Below, one piece after another: positions 47,976 to 60,831 of a DNA stretch of 64,000 nucleotides (position 1 is its first letter; each line of letters starts with the position of its first letter). Origin of the DNA: Botrytis cinerea B05.10 (Eukaryota; Ascomycota; Leotiomycetes; Helotiales; Sclerotiniaceae). The notes beneath the pieces are model-generated. The model searched no databases. It was not told the origin of the DNA and was given only the letters and a program-made list of their open reading frames with translations. The translations under genes were made by a program, and so were the position numbers. The stretch covers positions 558,001 to 622,000 of the forward strand of contig NC_037325.1 in the NCBI RefSeq assembly GCF_000143535.2, given 5' to 3'.

Positions 47976-48067
47976 GGCCGGATGGTGTAGTTGGTTATCA
48001 CGTGTCCTTAACAATTAACACTTGTTAAATACGGACAAGGTCCTGGGATCGTGCCCCAGTCTGGTCA
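47976..48067 (+). tRNA. tRNA-Val(AAC) with an 18-base intron
   Basis: The acceptor stem GGCCGGA pairs with TCTGGTC (one G-T pair at 2-71 and one at 5-68), discriminator A. The D arm GTGTAGTTGGTTATCAC is typical of fungal tRNA-Val. The anticodon stem TGTCC pairs with GGACA, enclosing TTAACA plus C, so the anticodon is AAC. The intron 48014..48031 (ATTAACACTTGTTAAATA) sits one base 3' of the anticodon, the normal place. The T arm is CTGGG-ATCGTGC-CCCAG, a slightly diverged B box. T runs follow within 15 bases. Confidence 0.92.
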
Positions 48068-48075
48068 ATCATATA

Positions 48076-48090
48076 TTTTTGCATTTTTTT
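48076..48090 (+). terminator. Pol III terminator of tRNA-Val
   Basis: T5 and T7 runs begin nine bases after the tRNA 3' end. Confidence 0.7.
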
Positions 48091-49095
48091 GAGGCATAGA
48101 TAGGCAGTGGTGCTTCGCCTCTTTGGGCGAGAAACGAGCATGTCTTGAGGGATCGGTAAGCGCGCTTCATCATGAGTAGGAATAAAGCTTTTATTCACTG
48201 TATGTTTCGAGATGGTGTTGGTAGGGATAGAGGGTCTTTTGAATGAACACTCTTGCTCCATTTTTTTACTCCTGTCAGCTTGTGGGCTTAAGCAAAGGAA
48301 AAAAAAAAAATCAATCTGGAGGTTGGATATGATGTTATGAAGACGTTGGTCTGCAAGGACAAACAATATGGTAATGATTTTTGGAAGTTCTGGAGAGGAG
48401 ATGGAAGAGAAAGGAACGTGACAGACGAGGAGAGTTGAGCGCTCTTCTTCTGTTGAGTTAGATTTTAGAGCACAGCAGTTTAAAAACAAAGCATCAAAAG
48501 TTATATTACTTGGCATCTAAATCTAAATGATTGAACTCCTCATAATTTGTACAATTGGATCAAATGCCCAAAGCTCAATATCATGAACTCCCACATTGTA
48601 GATCTAGTTTTCCTCCTCGTCGAATCGAAGGAGCACTCGGGGAACAAGATGTTCGAGAAAATAGCAAGTTTGATCAAGACTTCAAGGCTGAATGTTATAC
48701 ATAAAGGATTTGAAATGCCAAAGAGTAAATGTTTGAGAGAATAGAATAGAATAGAGAGAGTCGTGATATTGTATGTATGTATAGTGTGGCTTGGGAAATT
48801 GTGAAGTTGGTCTGTTGTTGATGTACTCTGGCTATCTATCTGTATGCACATCACAATATGAAACTTCAAACCTTTCAGATTTGAGAAAGCAAAATGTAGA
48901 TATAAATCATACCGTTAAGAATCCACATCTACTACTTCCTTCCCAATCCATCATCCCCTTCTTTATCTTATCCCATCTCGCTTCCACTCGTCTCCAACCG
49001 CCCCCCCCCCTCCCAAGCTCCCCAAAAACAAAAACAAAAACTAAGAAAATCAACTAAAAACCCAAACTCCCAAATAAAAAGATGAAAGAAAGTGC
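48091..49095. other. Spacer between tRNA-Val and tRNA-Ala
   Basis: About 1 kb without a supported gene. It includes a poly-A run near 48299-48310, and a C10 run followed by CAAAAA repeats near 49000-49045. Confidence 0.5.
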
Positions 49096-49099
49096 AAAA
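49096..49099 (-). terminator. Pol III terminator of tRNA-Ala
   Basis: TTTT on the minus strand, six bases after the tRNA 3' end. Confidence 0.6.
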
Positions 49100-49105
49100 G
49101 GTTAC

Positions 49106-49212
49106 TGGAGCGGCAGGGAGTCGAACCCTGGACTTCATCGAGATTTATCAGATGGATCGGTGAAGATCTCTGGAAATGCAAACGAGGCACTCTACCACTG
49201 AGTTACAGCCCC
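49106..49212 (-). tRNA. tRNA-Ala(UGC) with a 35-base intron
   Basis: Read on the minus strand, the acceptor stem is GGGGCTG with CCGCTCC and discriminator A. It carries the G3-U70 wobble pair that identifies tRNA-Ala, and has one mismatch at 6-67. The D arm is ACTC-AGTGGTA-GAGT. The anticodon stem CCTCG pairs with CGATG (one mismatch, 28-42), and the loop TTTGCA plus T gives anticodon TGC. The intron 49142..49176 begins one base after the anticodon. The T arm is CAGGG-TTCGACT-CCCTG, a perfect B box. The two stem mismatches are unusual and could mark weak function. Confidence 0.85.
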
Positions 49213-51038
49213 GAATTGGTGGTTTGAATGAAGAATTGAGGGGTTGGAGGGGAATATATTGGACAGAAAATGGGGGTGGATAGATGCATGGGGTTGTGGT
49301 GCTGGTGCTGGTGCTGGTGATTGGGGAGTATGGTTACTGTATGTGTGTATGTATGTATTCATGTATCAGAATTTGGAGAGAAGATGAGGAAATTATCGAT
49401 CGTAGAAGTTCACCTTGTTAATTCCACATCGATTTATTCTATAGAGATCTTATACTGTATGGATTTCATTACCTTTCCCTTTCTTGACCTTTCGCTACGA
49501 TACATAGTGTGTGATATATATAATATTCATGTACTACTTCTCTATATTTCACTTCTTTACTTGCATGCCATATCATACGTACTCGTCGAAGAGGAACCCC
49601 GGAATTGACCAACTATGTATAGCAGATACTCTTCGATATTTTGATTGTTCCATCTCATTTCATTTCAGTTGAAAAAAAAACTTGGTATTTTGAATTGTGA
49701 TAACTGTAATTCAAGATTGTCCAATATTTTATTTCGTATGATTTATTATCGAATTTAACTTGGACGATGAAGTCTGGCCGCGTTTTTCTTCCACAGACGG
49801 GTCCTCCTCTGATAAGAATCGATATCGATAAGCAAACAAACTCTTTTCGTGCAAACTTCAAACCCTTTGTGTGCATTTGTTCGATAGCCCCATTATTTAC
49901 TCCGTTTTTCTGGAAAATTTCTTTCCTTCGTCGGATCTTTCCTTTTCCGTCCGTGTCTGGATACGACTCCCGGGTTTGATTCCCGGTGATCTTCACGTGT
50001 TTCTTTTTTTGCTTTGCAAAGGCGGGTTGGAATCGAGGGGTATGGTGAGTGAGGGTTTGGATTGGGGCTGGGAAGTTGGGAGATGTTGAGAGGCGAGGGA
50101 TAGATGAGTACGTAGGGAAGTTTTGGGGGTGTTCTTGCTTTGGGGGTGGAGGTGGGATGGGAAGGGATTTATGTAGAGATGGATTGGTGTATGGTTTGGA
50201 TACTTTTTGGTCTTTTGGGGGTAGGAGATTGTTGAGGAGGGGAGGGGAAGGGGCATGAGATAGATGGGTTGCGGAAGATAATAATGTGTTGGGAATAGGT
50301 AGGTAGGAAGTACTACATGAGATAGACTCACATAATAGGATTTTACGCATCTTAATCAGAAGACCTCGAACCGACCTTCACGCTGGAACTTTTACGTCCT
50401 CGATGTGCTTTTTTGAATTTACAGCTTTGCTTCATCCATATGATTATAGACACTACAGAACATAGTCGGATCGGATTTTGTGGCTTGAGGCTTTCTTGAT
50501 AAGTTTTTTTGATATGTTGATTAACATTTATGTAAATGTGGGGGTTCTCTCCAACTTCTTCACGGAATCACTCCACTTGGGTGAATGGATGTCTCTTGGT
50601 CCACTTGGATTGTGATGTTGCTTGGCACTTCATGGTCGAGAGAATACTAACATACGGAGTAATAAGATTGAAGCTGCTTTGGTGAAAGATTATATACATG
50701 CTCGATTTGCGGAAATGATGCTTCTAGTCTGGATAGATATGCTGACCTATGATTTTATCTTCAGGATATCAATATCTAGTAAGGTCCAAGGAGCAGTTTG
50801 AGTAGGGAATCGAAAATTCCTTCATAGCATAAATTCATAGCCACCGAATCATCATCAATCATCAGCCCCTCCTCGCTTCTTGTTTTGCGCCCCCTCGGAC
50901 CCCCTCTCCACCTAAGGAAAACTCTTCCACATCCACATCCACATTCATGTCCCGTTCCTCTCTCTTTTCTCATCCCTCATTCATGATTTATTCATATGTT
51001 CAAACACGAACAGCTTCTTCACAACAAGCATCTAGCAT
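49213..51038. other. Spacer between tRNA-Ala and tRNA-Glu
   Basis: About 1.8 kb. It holds a short GGTGCT repeat at 49297-49319 and an orphan T-arm/B-box element at 49958-49980. The 231-codon minus-strand frame at 49655-50350 is Pro/Ser-rich low complexity crossing that element and is not called as a gene. Confidence 0.5.
49958..49980 (+). other. Orphan tRNA T-arm / Pol III B-box-like element
   Basis: CCCGGGTTTGATTCCCGG forms a perfect five-pair T stem with a seven-base loop and matches the B-box consensus GGTTCGANTCC except for one base. No matching acceptor stem, D arm or anticodon arm could be found upstream, so it looks like a tRNA fragment or a solitary Pol III box rather than a tRNA gene. 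Confidence 0.4.
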
Positions 51039-51148
51039 TCCGAATTAGTGTAGGGGTTAACATAACTCGCTTTCATACCTCTTCTTCGTCATTCGAATAA
51101 GGAGTTTCTTGATCCGAGTAGCCCCGGGTTCGATTCCCGGATTCGGAA
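51039..51148 (+). tRNA. tRNA-Glu(UUC) with a 38-base intron
   Basis: The acceptor stem TCCGAAT pairs perfectly with ATTCGGA, discriminator A. The segment GTGTAGGGGTTAACAT is the normal fungal Glu D arm. The anticodon stem ACTCG pairs with CGAGT; the loop CTTTCA plus C gives anticodon TTC. The intron 51076..51113 starts one base after the anticodon. The T arm is CCGGG-TTCGATT-CCCGG. T runs follow at 51155-51158 and 51160-51164. Confidence 0.95.
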
Positions 51149-51154
51149 AGATTC

Positions 51155-51164
51155 TTTTGTTTTT
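51155..51164 (+). terminator. Pol III terminator of tRNA-Glu
   Basis: TTTT followed closely by TGTTTTT, seven bases after the tRNA. Confidence 0.7.
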
Positions 51165-54100
51165 GTTGGGGAATCGAGGATGTGAAGAATGAGGGAGATG
51201 AGTAAATTTTTGGGGGGTGTTTTTTTGCATCTCTTTCGATACACGGTAGCATGTAATCCGAGAATAGACTCTACAAAGGAAGAAGAAATCGAGATGGAGA
51301 AGTTAGTTGAATCACATGTTGTGTGTATAAACAATTTTTCCATCTGTTTTGGTCGGTTTGGAGACTAGTATCCCGCGATGACTTTATTTACTTTAACGTT
51401 TTCTTATCTCACTGTAGACCATACGTTCCAGCATCTTTAAGTGGATGTTGCTTACATTTCTGGTTTTGTTGATGATTGGTTTCTCGAGCTTTATTTTTCT
51501 ATACATGTATTTGGGCGTCTATAATGTATAGTGAGGGGATGTATTAACAAAATTTATTCATTCTCTGTTTCTCTTTGGGTGTGTTATAGATGTAAATTCA
51601 ATAGCCCCTTGACTTCCTTTTCTTCTCTGTCCCGACATCGAACTCATATGTTGTATTAGTATCATGCCATGCATCTATAGCTTGCATTGTTTCCACGTAT
51701 CAAAAAGATAGTTCTTGGATACTTTGGTGATCTTGGGCGGAATCAAGAGTACATGTGATGGCTTTGAAAGAGGACAACCCAATCCTGGAGACGCATGTGA
51801 GTTTGACAGGATTGGCATACTGGAGAATGCTTGGGGTGTATCGCGGACTGTTTGGTTTACTGATGGTTTTCTCGGTGAGATCCATCGATGAGTACGTCAA
51901 ACTCAAGTTGGTTCTAGGAACATGAAAAGTTTAATGCCAGTTGAAAAGAGAGTGAATCTCCGAACCAAGTTTCCATTTATGGTGCTCAACATGCTAAATG
52001 AATTCAGAACATCAGACAAAGCCTGCACCGTCTTAATATCGGGGTTCGAACCTAGGTGGTTACAAATCTTGTATTGACTGGAAACCATGCTCAAACAATA
52101 CATCCGTCCTCGCCAATTTCGAGATGATGCAATAAGTTTTCCGGGGGCGGTCATTCGATCACACTGAATGGAACTGGAAATAGAGGCAGGGTCGTGTAGA
52201 AATGAAAGTTTCATTGTTTAGTCGGTATATAATCATGCTCACCTAGCGCCGGCAGCAGCGGAAAGAACCTTGGGACTGTAAAAAGACCTCAATCTCAAGT
52301 TGCTGGGTCATTTCATATTTCGTTAGTATGGTATCTCAATGTTAATGGTCTGCTTAAGAATTCAAATCTGGATATTGATGATGTTGTTCGAAATATTGTT
52401 TGTATGTAGAATCGTTATTTGAAATCATATTTTTATATTGTACAACATAACCTATTGTACAGCTATTGCAAAGCTTTATGGATTTGTTGGTCATACACGT
52501 GTTTTTTATATCCTTTCGCCTCTTTTGTAGTCGACCTGACTGTCGCATCAAGCTTTTGTCCCTAAGGATTGTGTGCTTTCAAGTCAAGTGTACAAGATCC
52601 ATCAAGGTGCGAGATTATCACGCATTTTTATCAGTCTTCGTGAATGTGATATGAACTCGGTGCTGGTTTTTGACATTAAAATCGCGGCAGTTTCACTACC
52701 TATTCACGAGCCTTAGAGGCTGTGAGAAGAGTATTCCCCAATTTTGGCTGAGATGAAAATATCGTGTCTCGGTTCTTGGAGAGATGAGGTTCTAAGAGGA
52801 GAAGTAGATGAACAAAGACTCGTATGTGTTATGCAACTCTAAAGAGATACACGGCATGAAGTGAATGAATAGATCAATGAGAGTGAACCTGTTGAATTTG
52901 ATGATAGTCGATTCATCGACAGGAAAATCTCCCACTTTCACATGTCAGTACTAATAAGAATAAGAAGAGTAGATTAGCTTGACCTACACTTTTGACAATG
53001 CGAGACATTCAAGCGGCACTTTGAATATTTGAGCAAGGGGAATTTTATAATAAGGGAAAAGATGTGTGCGAATCTTAGAGAAGCAAGGCTGTTGCTTCGT
53101 CGGAAGATTCCATACGATTTTGTATCGTGGTAGTCGCGGGCAACATGTGAAAACTGAATGAACCAGTAATGTTTCTGAATAAGATGATGGAATTTCAACC
53201 TGAAACAATACTGTGGATACACCGCGAAGAATGGCGGGATGACTCCCGAGACCGGCTCCAGGGCATCGACAACATGTTAGTGTTTGCGAAACCGGGCCGA
53301 CAAAAGACCCGTACGTATTCTGAAATTCTCGGAATATGGGTATAGGGGACAATCAGTTAAGGTTACTTCTTACAGTAACTTGTGATTTTTCACGTACATA
53401 GAGTGATAGACTTCATGGTTTACAACAGATGACACATGCATAATATCGAAAGTCACATACGCCTAAGCTGTGCGGTGAAAGAAAGAGTACCTGGATCTCG
53501 AAGTCAAATCTGATTCATATTGTTACAACTCGTAGCTACTCATGTCGCTTTGATCGTTGTTAAAAAGAACTTACATTGTGATTGACCCATGACATGAAAG
53601 TATGATACTAAGCTTAAAACTTATTTGGATGCTTGGTTATAGACAGTCCATTGAGATACTCGGAGTCAGTACCTCGGGTATCTGAGTATTCCGCAAAGAA
53701 ACTACAGATCAGATCTTTGAGGAGTTGCAGAAGGCTTGGTTGCTTGTTTAGCAGACATGAATCGAGTGACTCGAAATATGGCTAGTCCCCGCTAGAACAA
53801 GAGTTGTTGGGATATGCAAAGGTTGCTAAAGCAAAAACTCAAGTATTCAATATTCTTCGACATAGATAGAGATCCTTCCCCTAAGCTTACAGTATACCAA
53901 CTCAGACATGTAAATACGTGCGGGGCCCCTTGCTCGTGAATCTTTAATGCCTATTCGATTCACCGTTCCGTTGTACTCTGTGCTTGCAAACACTCTCCGA
54001 GAAATGAGTATGTATCCAAAAAGTTTAGATTATTTGAAAACAATGGCAAGCATTCAGCAATTACCTTTGGGCTAAGCTATTTTAGTCTATCGATCCAGAT

Positions 54101-57100
54101 TACATTACTTGAAGCATTCAACCTCTATATCATGTAATCAAAATGTTGGACTATGCAGCTCTAGTACTCTAGTTGATCGAGAATGATCCGCACAAAAATG
54201 CATATCTTAGCCGTACAAGTAAATAGTTAATCTTAGTTCTTATTTCCGGGAAGCTAGAAGACAAAATACATTCCATGATAGAACATTTCCAGGAACAGGA
54301 ATGCCAAATAGGCAAAGGAGTGTATCAGGCTATTGACAAGCCCAACAATTTCCTCTAAACTCAGTGCTGAATTTTGACATTCGCAAAAATCTATGATGCG
54401 ATGAAGAAGATGGTAATCTTATGGCTTCCATGGGGCTGGAAACTACTGAAAATTTGACACGCCAATAGTGTTCTGAATGAAACGATGAAGATTAATCATC
54501 AGAATATAGCACTAGGGATATCACTGCTGATTCAGACGAACGCAATGGCCACAAGAACGTCCATACTGGTTAACCTTGAGACATTCTGGAGCGGTTATCG
54601 TGATAATGTTTGCTCCGTATGTTCCACCGACACAATTTGAAAGGCCGGTATCCATGTTTTCCTGTCCATGGCGAATCACTTGATCCTTTAACCTGGTAAT
54701 CAGTGAGTCAATCAATCGTTGGCAATTCATGAGAGTGTCCAGCAGGGCAAGTATCATGCAGATTTTGATCTCACTAAAAGAAGGTTCCTGAAAGACGGTG
54801 ACCCAAAAATTCGGGATCACAGGGTTTGGCAGATACACTTCCTTTAACTTCAAAGGATAACGCACAAGGAGTAAGTAGCTATGATCTACCATTTCGCCAG
54901 CTTATCACAGTATAGCGCTGACTATACTTTCCAGATCTCAATCTGTCTACCTGTAGTCTGATCATAATGTCATTTCCCACCATTGATAGCATGAACCGAG
55001 GCAAAGGGCGACCCCATTCCCCAGCCTTTAGTCTTTTGACTAGAATCTTACTTTAAAGTTTAGAACTTTCGGTATTCCTCAATAAATCATAATGACTGGT
55101 GCAGAGATAACTGAGAATGTGTGAAATGTCGATCTCTCCAGGAGTAGCCAAGCTGACCGCCACTTCTCCACATTCAAAAGATCGACAACAAAAACAGCCA
55201 CTTTACTGCCACTTAGATCATCAATTTAAACTTTATTAAGTCGTTGCTCTTGATTGCTGATGTTTCTGTTCATCGTGAAGCCTTTGTCATGTTTGTATTT
55301 GAAATCGACGGAGATACTGACATTAAATATTGGTATGGCGCCTCGCGCTTGTTTAGCTCACAGTAGTAACTTGGCAACACCAACAAAGCATCTAATTGGA
55401 CTTCTTGAGGATCATCATTCCACTCTAGAATCGGCGAAGAATGAATGCTATGTCTAGCTACTTTATGAAGACAACACCTAAGGTGTGGCCTAAGGTATCC
55501 AAATAAGGGACCGATGAGACCATAAAGAGTCGTTCCGCCGTTAAGCCCGCACGGCTCGGAGATTCCCGAACAAATTCGGTACTTGTGGATTTCTTATTTT
55601 GTTTATTCTCAGCCGTTTCTTTTGACACTTAACTGAAAGATACATATACTCCGTGCCGCTCATAGTCGCCACAATTATATCAGGATTCAAAAGTGGGGGA
55701 CGGGAAACACTGACATTCACAAAAACGTGGGAAAATACTGTGCAGGGGAAAAACAACACTCGTAGATCGTTATTTCTGAAAGCCCTGTCTAAATTGCCGC
55801 GCTAATTGTATTTGTTAAATGACTCGTAAGTTCATGACGAAATGAAATCGTGCCGTGTAATGTTACGAGTTAGTCTATGAACTGACAGTCTCGGGCCCCA
55901 CAGTTGTCTAGCTCTCAAGACTAAACAAACTTGAGCACGTCCAGCCCTAAGATCAACGGAACTTTGGAAGTCTATCATCTTACGGTGAAAGTTACTGAAT
56001 GAAGAAAGTAATCCGTTGTCAAATATTGGTAGTGTCTGATCTCGGATGTGTTCTCCGAGCTATGCATAAATTCAAAAGCTAACAAAACTAAGGGGTCACT
56101 AACCAAGAGCCATGGAGTAATAGTAAACAAGCGGGCGGCACTGAGATGTAATAAGGAACTTGGCACTCTGACATAAATCTTGGCCTTTCCGGCAAAGTTT
56201 GACATTGTAAAATAGGAAATTCGGCTCGAAAGGCAGGAAATATCCAGCGATTAGAACAAAGCAAGAATGACAAGTGATGCTACGCGACGCTATACGAAAA
56301 GCTTGAATGGGCTGTGACATTCCCCACTATTTTTTGTTGATAGGCGAAGATGATGCGATATATTATTTGTTTAAGATGGGATGATTTTCGTTTGCGCAGA
56401 TCTGTCAAAGAGTGAAGAAGGAGCGCTGACAGGAACTAACGAAGGAGGGGTGTGTGGAGGGGGTACGAGCTTACACATACTGTGTTTTGCACGTGAATCC
56501 CTCGAGGCACAAGATCAAGTAAAATTTGTGCAAGAAGCAGGAGAAACTTTCAATCACTGTATAGATCAAGATTGGATCTTTGATCTTTGATGTTACGAAA
56601 GAACATCGCTTCGGAAGGATGTTGTGAAGGGCCGTTCGAGCCGAGGAATTCCCAAAGAATGAGAATCCTTCCTCAGGCCTGTAACCCTCCATAAAGATCT
56701 TATATCCGGTTAATATCGCTACCAAAGAAACATTGAAACTAGACAATATAGAGGGCCCAGAGCATGCATGCAAGTTGTCGGAGATGAGGATCAAGATCCT
56801 AGAACGCTCTCATGTAAAGTGTGCTAAAACCTAGAATGCGACTTCAGCGTGGGGTATAAACCCTGTCTGGCATTCATTTCGTCGTAACCAAAGAACAGGG
56901 ACCAGACAGAATACCATGGAAACATTGGTATCAGTTATATACCCGAGATATTCGGCGTACTGCTCTCGAGGGGGTTGCAGGTTCCACGTCAGTCTGATAG
57001 ATGCAGTGATGTGATGACAAAGTTGACCACTCGTAGCAAAGATTAGAAAGTAATGAAGCCCTGAGAGGCAATGTAGGATATATGCATGCTGAAAGTTGGG

Positions 57101-58744
57101 ATAGTGAACCAATGATGATGATGATGATGATGATCATATGTTGGTGTCAATATTGTCTTCGCATAGCGAGAGAGCTCATTGTGCATCCATGAAACACCAT
57201 TGAAAACCGAATTTTGAGATGCTATACCATGCAAAAGACCTTGAATAATGTAGCACCGAACAGTAATGATGGTGGTGCTTGGAGGGGTTTGATAGGTCTG
57301 GGCCTTTTGTTTTCCAGGATATTCTGGTCTTTTATTGGAATGCGTTGAGATTATCCTCGCAGCTCACACCTTTATGACCGATTGAAACCGGCCCCCTCTC
57401 ATTAGGATCACCGTGAGATCCCAATCCTGGGACCGATCTCGATCTGTATGTGAGATGATGTTTGGTTTTGATAGTGGCGCGTAAATTTGCCATGTGCATA
57501 TTAGTAGTATGTTGAGGCTCATTGGCGTTGCGTTAAAACTATGGCCTTCAGTTCTTCCGGAAGGGGCACAGCTTTCTTTCGAATAAGATATAATTAACGT
57601 TTCAAACAAACTTCTGATCTTGGTCAGGAAAATCAGACAGGAACTATGTCGAAGGATTACGATCGCGTGGGGACCATGGAAATCATGATTGATGACTGCA
57701 GTAACTCTTACTGAGACTCATGCAGTATTGTAAAAGACGAAAAGGCTAAGATATTGTGCTGATGTTCATTGGGTGGCACCCCTTGATTTTGCAACGTTCC
57801 TGGATATGGCATCCACGAGGCGTAGCAAACCACTACATCTTCGTAGCTATATGCGAGAAGTGAAATTCGAAGTAGGCAGTAAGCTTTGGATGGTTGCTTA
57901 TCAAAATGAGACATCAGATATCGGAGAGAATTTTTCGCAATTACCTGTATACCCGTTTCCCAGATATCATTTCAAAAATCGGAACCAAAAGAACATAAGA
58001 TCCCGATGAACTGGTTTTGGGACGGCGAGCTGCGTGCAAGACTGGCAGCATCTGTACTACTTACCCTAAAGGCTAGCCACAGGCAGCGAGATGTGCTGCG
58101 CCGTCTACTCGGTTTTTAGGTCCCCGAGCTGGTAACAATGTGGACTCGATGGGCTGTTGCACATTGAATATGTAAATAGCCGGATGTCCCCAATACTGCT
58201 GGCTTCCGCTCGCTTGAGATTGGCGAAGGTGCGATAGTCTCGAGGACATCAGCTCGTGGGTAAAGTCCTGTGATTCGGTGGAACATTCTTAGGGTTACTC
58301 TGTACCGAATGTGTGATAATGCTTGATGGTGCTTTGTGCATGGCACTTAAAAGGAGCGGCATTGCAAAGTTTGGAATCTTGGAATTGACCGTTGGTGAGT
58401 TGTGGGCGATTACACAACGTAACCACAGCAGTCTAAACGAAGATTGCGTCCTACAGTAAATTAGGATTGCGTACTCTGTACTGTTGTGACTTTCAGGCTT
58501 TCCCTTCCGGCTGCAAGTTCTAGGAACCCCGGAATTTCCACACGGCCATACCCGCACACCATGCCGCACATACTACACTTGATGGATTGAGCCTGCGCCC
58601 TCAGGATTGAATGTTGTATGGGTCATTTCCAGATGTTGGCTGAACTTGGCTGTTGGTGTGTTTGTATCACACATATTATACATTTGTAGAAGTACAATAC
58701 AGGTAGTTTTCCGGGCAAGGGCATAATAGATTACATAATAAGCG
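51165..58744. other. Gene-poor region
   Basis: About 7.6 kb of mixed-composition DNA with short open frames in all phases and none I can link to a protein family. The longest, 123 codons at 54521-54892 (minus), ends in a Cys-containing tail (ECLKVNQYGRSCGHC) and could be an exon of a small gene, but nothing confirms it. A GAT trinucleotide run lies at 57111-57134. Confidence 0.5.
57111..57134. repeat. Trinucleotide microsatellite (GAT)n
   Basis: Eight ATG/GAT copies in tandem. Confidence 0.9.
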
Positions 58745-59527
58745 TCAGCATTTCCTTTTCCAGATATTGTTGCGAGTTTCTGCATACAACAATTTGGTGG
58801 CGAGCTTATACAACCATGACACTCGAGCAACCAATGCTGTTGTTCGTACATACCAGGGTCCTGATTCCCTGTCAGTGGAAAGGTGCCGCTGTTGATGTGA
58901 ATTAACTTTAATGATTGACAGATGGAGGGGTTGCACATAGCAGCTGTGCATACAGCTGCAGATATGACATCCAATCGCAAAGCTTTGAAGCTGTCGATTG
59001 GATGGCATAGGATGATTTAGTTAAGGGTTCTCTGATCTTAAACGTGTGTGCATATCACAATTAGCATGAATAGATAGGGATTTTTTTTCAATTCTGAAGG
59101 CCGTCAAGTCTTAGAACCCGTCCGTGCAAGAGAATTCCCCGATGAACCATTTGGCAGGCTTTAGTTTGCATATATTTGTTTCTTTTGCTAAACATGCAAC
59201 CGTTCGAAGTTTCGTTGCAAATTCCTATTCTGGAAACATCAGCGATTTCCTTGACACCCGTTGCAAAGTTTGAAGTGATGACACTTTGCACTATGGGGCC
59301 CATGAATCCCGCTGCCATTTGGGTAGCATCCTCGAATATCCTTGGATATTTTTCTTCTTGCCGTGACACTGAGGGTTGCTTGGATCTAGGTTGTTTGAGA
59401 TCTCTGGTCGTTTCATGGGCTCGAGGGGCGGCTCAAGGCCCCTCCACGTTAAATTGTGGCTTAGATGCTTCGAACCAAATAAAGCACAAGATGCTGCAAG
59501 TAAGGAAATCCGGAGGACAGAAAGCAT
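58745..59527 (-). CDS. Candidate small secreted protein gene or relic, exon structure unresolved
   Basis: Not recognised. An ATG at 59527 opens with a signal-like segment (MLSVLRISLLAASCALFG). Protein-like stretches continue in a neighbouring frame (EEKYPRIFEDATQMAAGFMG to about 59088) and again in another frame from about 58990. The end gains support from a plausible 74-nt intron (58780..58853, GTATGT donor, ATGCAG acceptor) that joins TGNQDP to ETRNNIWKRKC and a stop. I could not find introns that join the first two parts in frame, so the gene may be frameshifted, or these may be chance frames. No family resemblance and no neighbours of known function. Confidence 0.25.
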
Positions 59528-60831
59528 GACAACCTAACCCAAAGCACGAGAAGTCGGTTATTTTCCATGGCAATTTGCACTCTCACTGCGTTGGCTTCTA
59601 CTTTCCAAAAATACTAAGGGGATCAGTACGAATTTCCTTAAACATGGTGTCTCGGAACGACGACATTCGGAGGATTGTACAAATATTGCAATCATGGTAT
59701 CTTTCATCTGAAGTTGCCATGCCATCTCCCCCCATAGCTGAGCATCTATAGCATACTAGAATCATGAGAAGGATGGCTGCAGGATGTTATGATCACATGT
59801 CTTACTTGCTGTTGTTCAATGTACTGATAGCAAACAGAAGAGGATTCCAGGAAATGATTCGCTTATTGGTACTTTGTGTACATTCTCCAAAAATCCAAGT
59901 TATCCGGCCAGGTGCAGGTACATCAAGCATGGATATATAAATTGATAACTGCATTGTAACAAAACCCCACAGATCATCGCGATTGAAGGGACTTTGTTTG
60001 GCAGAGCCCAACACGGCCATAGAAACCTCTACAATTTCAAATTAATCAATCTCACAAATTAAGTGACTAGTCTAAACGTTTGACTATGCGTGTCACCCAG
60101 CCATAACGGCATCTATCTCGATTTGTGACGGCAATGATGATGCCTTCGAAAGGTCATCGTATAATTCCAGCTAGTCGTCTGCGCTGCATGTCTGCTGTAG
60201 CATCAAACCTGCCAAACGGTACATAAAAAACTAAAGTATCCGGGCCTTACAATCTGTCATGCCCATGCCCCAAGCCATAACCGAGCCCCACGATTTCGGA
60301 GAGCTCGGGGGTAAGTTTGAAATTTGGTGGCGAAATTTTGCTATGCCCTATCCCCAAGAATCCCATTGAGGATCGAAAATTGCCATATTGAGATTTACTT
60401 GCGAAGATCGTGTCACTTGTCAGATAGTTTCAAGATTCACATTTCTCTTACATGGAGAAGAACGGATGAATCATAAACGAACTCCTTCACCCAGTTCCGT
60501 TTGACTCTTGAAAAATTTAGACTAGGTGCCTCGAGAGTGCTTATCGACTTCCAGCCGTTCTAGCATTTCATTTCTTATTTCAAATAGAAAAATCGTTATG
60601 GTTGGTCCCAAGCAGACGGGTCACTCGGGTCAGAGGGAGAAAAACTGCAAGATCCCATCGTTCTGCGTCCTGCAAGCGTGAACAGTAGCAATAGTGATAG
60701 GTCGCGTTACCTTATCCCAAGATCAAAGGCATATTAAGTGGTGGGTATTCGGCGATTTGGATTTCCCCAAATAAATCTTTGACAATGATCTAGACAGTTT
60801 ATTTGTCAATCGCCAAAGCTTTTTTCGGCTC
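59528..60831. other. Spacer, no gene recognised
   Basis: About 1.3 kb with no supported feature. Confidence 0.45.

Noticed and set aside
49655..50350. 231-codon minus-strand frame
   Set aside because: Pro/Ser/Thr-rich low complexity across a purine/pyrimidine-skewed stretch and the orphan B box; no motif, no domain and no start context of note.
52035..52065. B-box-like GGTTCGAACC palindrome
   Set aside because: No T stem, acceptor or anticodon arm can be built around it on either strand.
54521..54892. 123-codon minus-strand frame with a Cys-containing tail
   Set aside because: Possibly an exon, but no upstream exon, signal peptide or family match could be shown.
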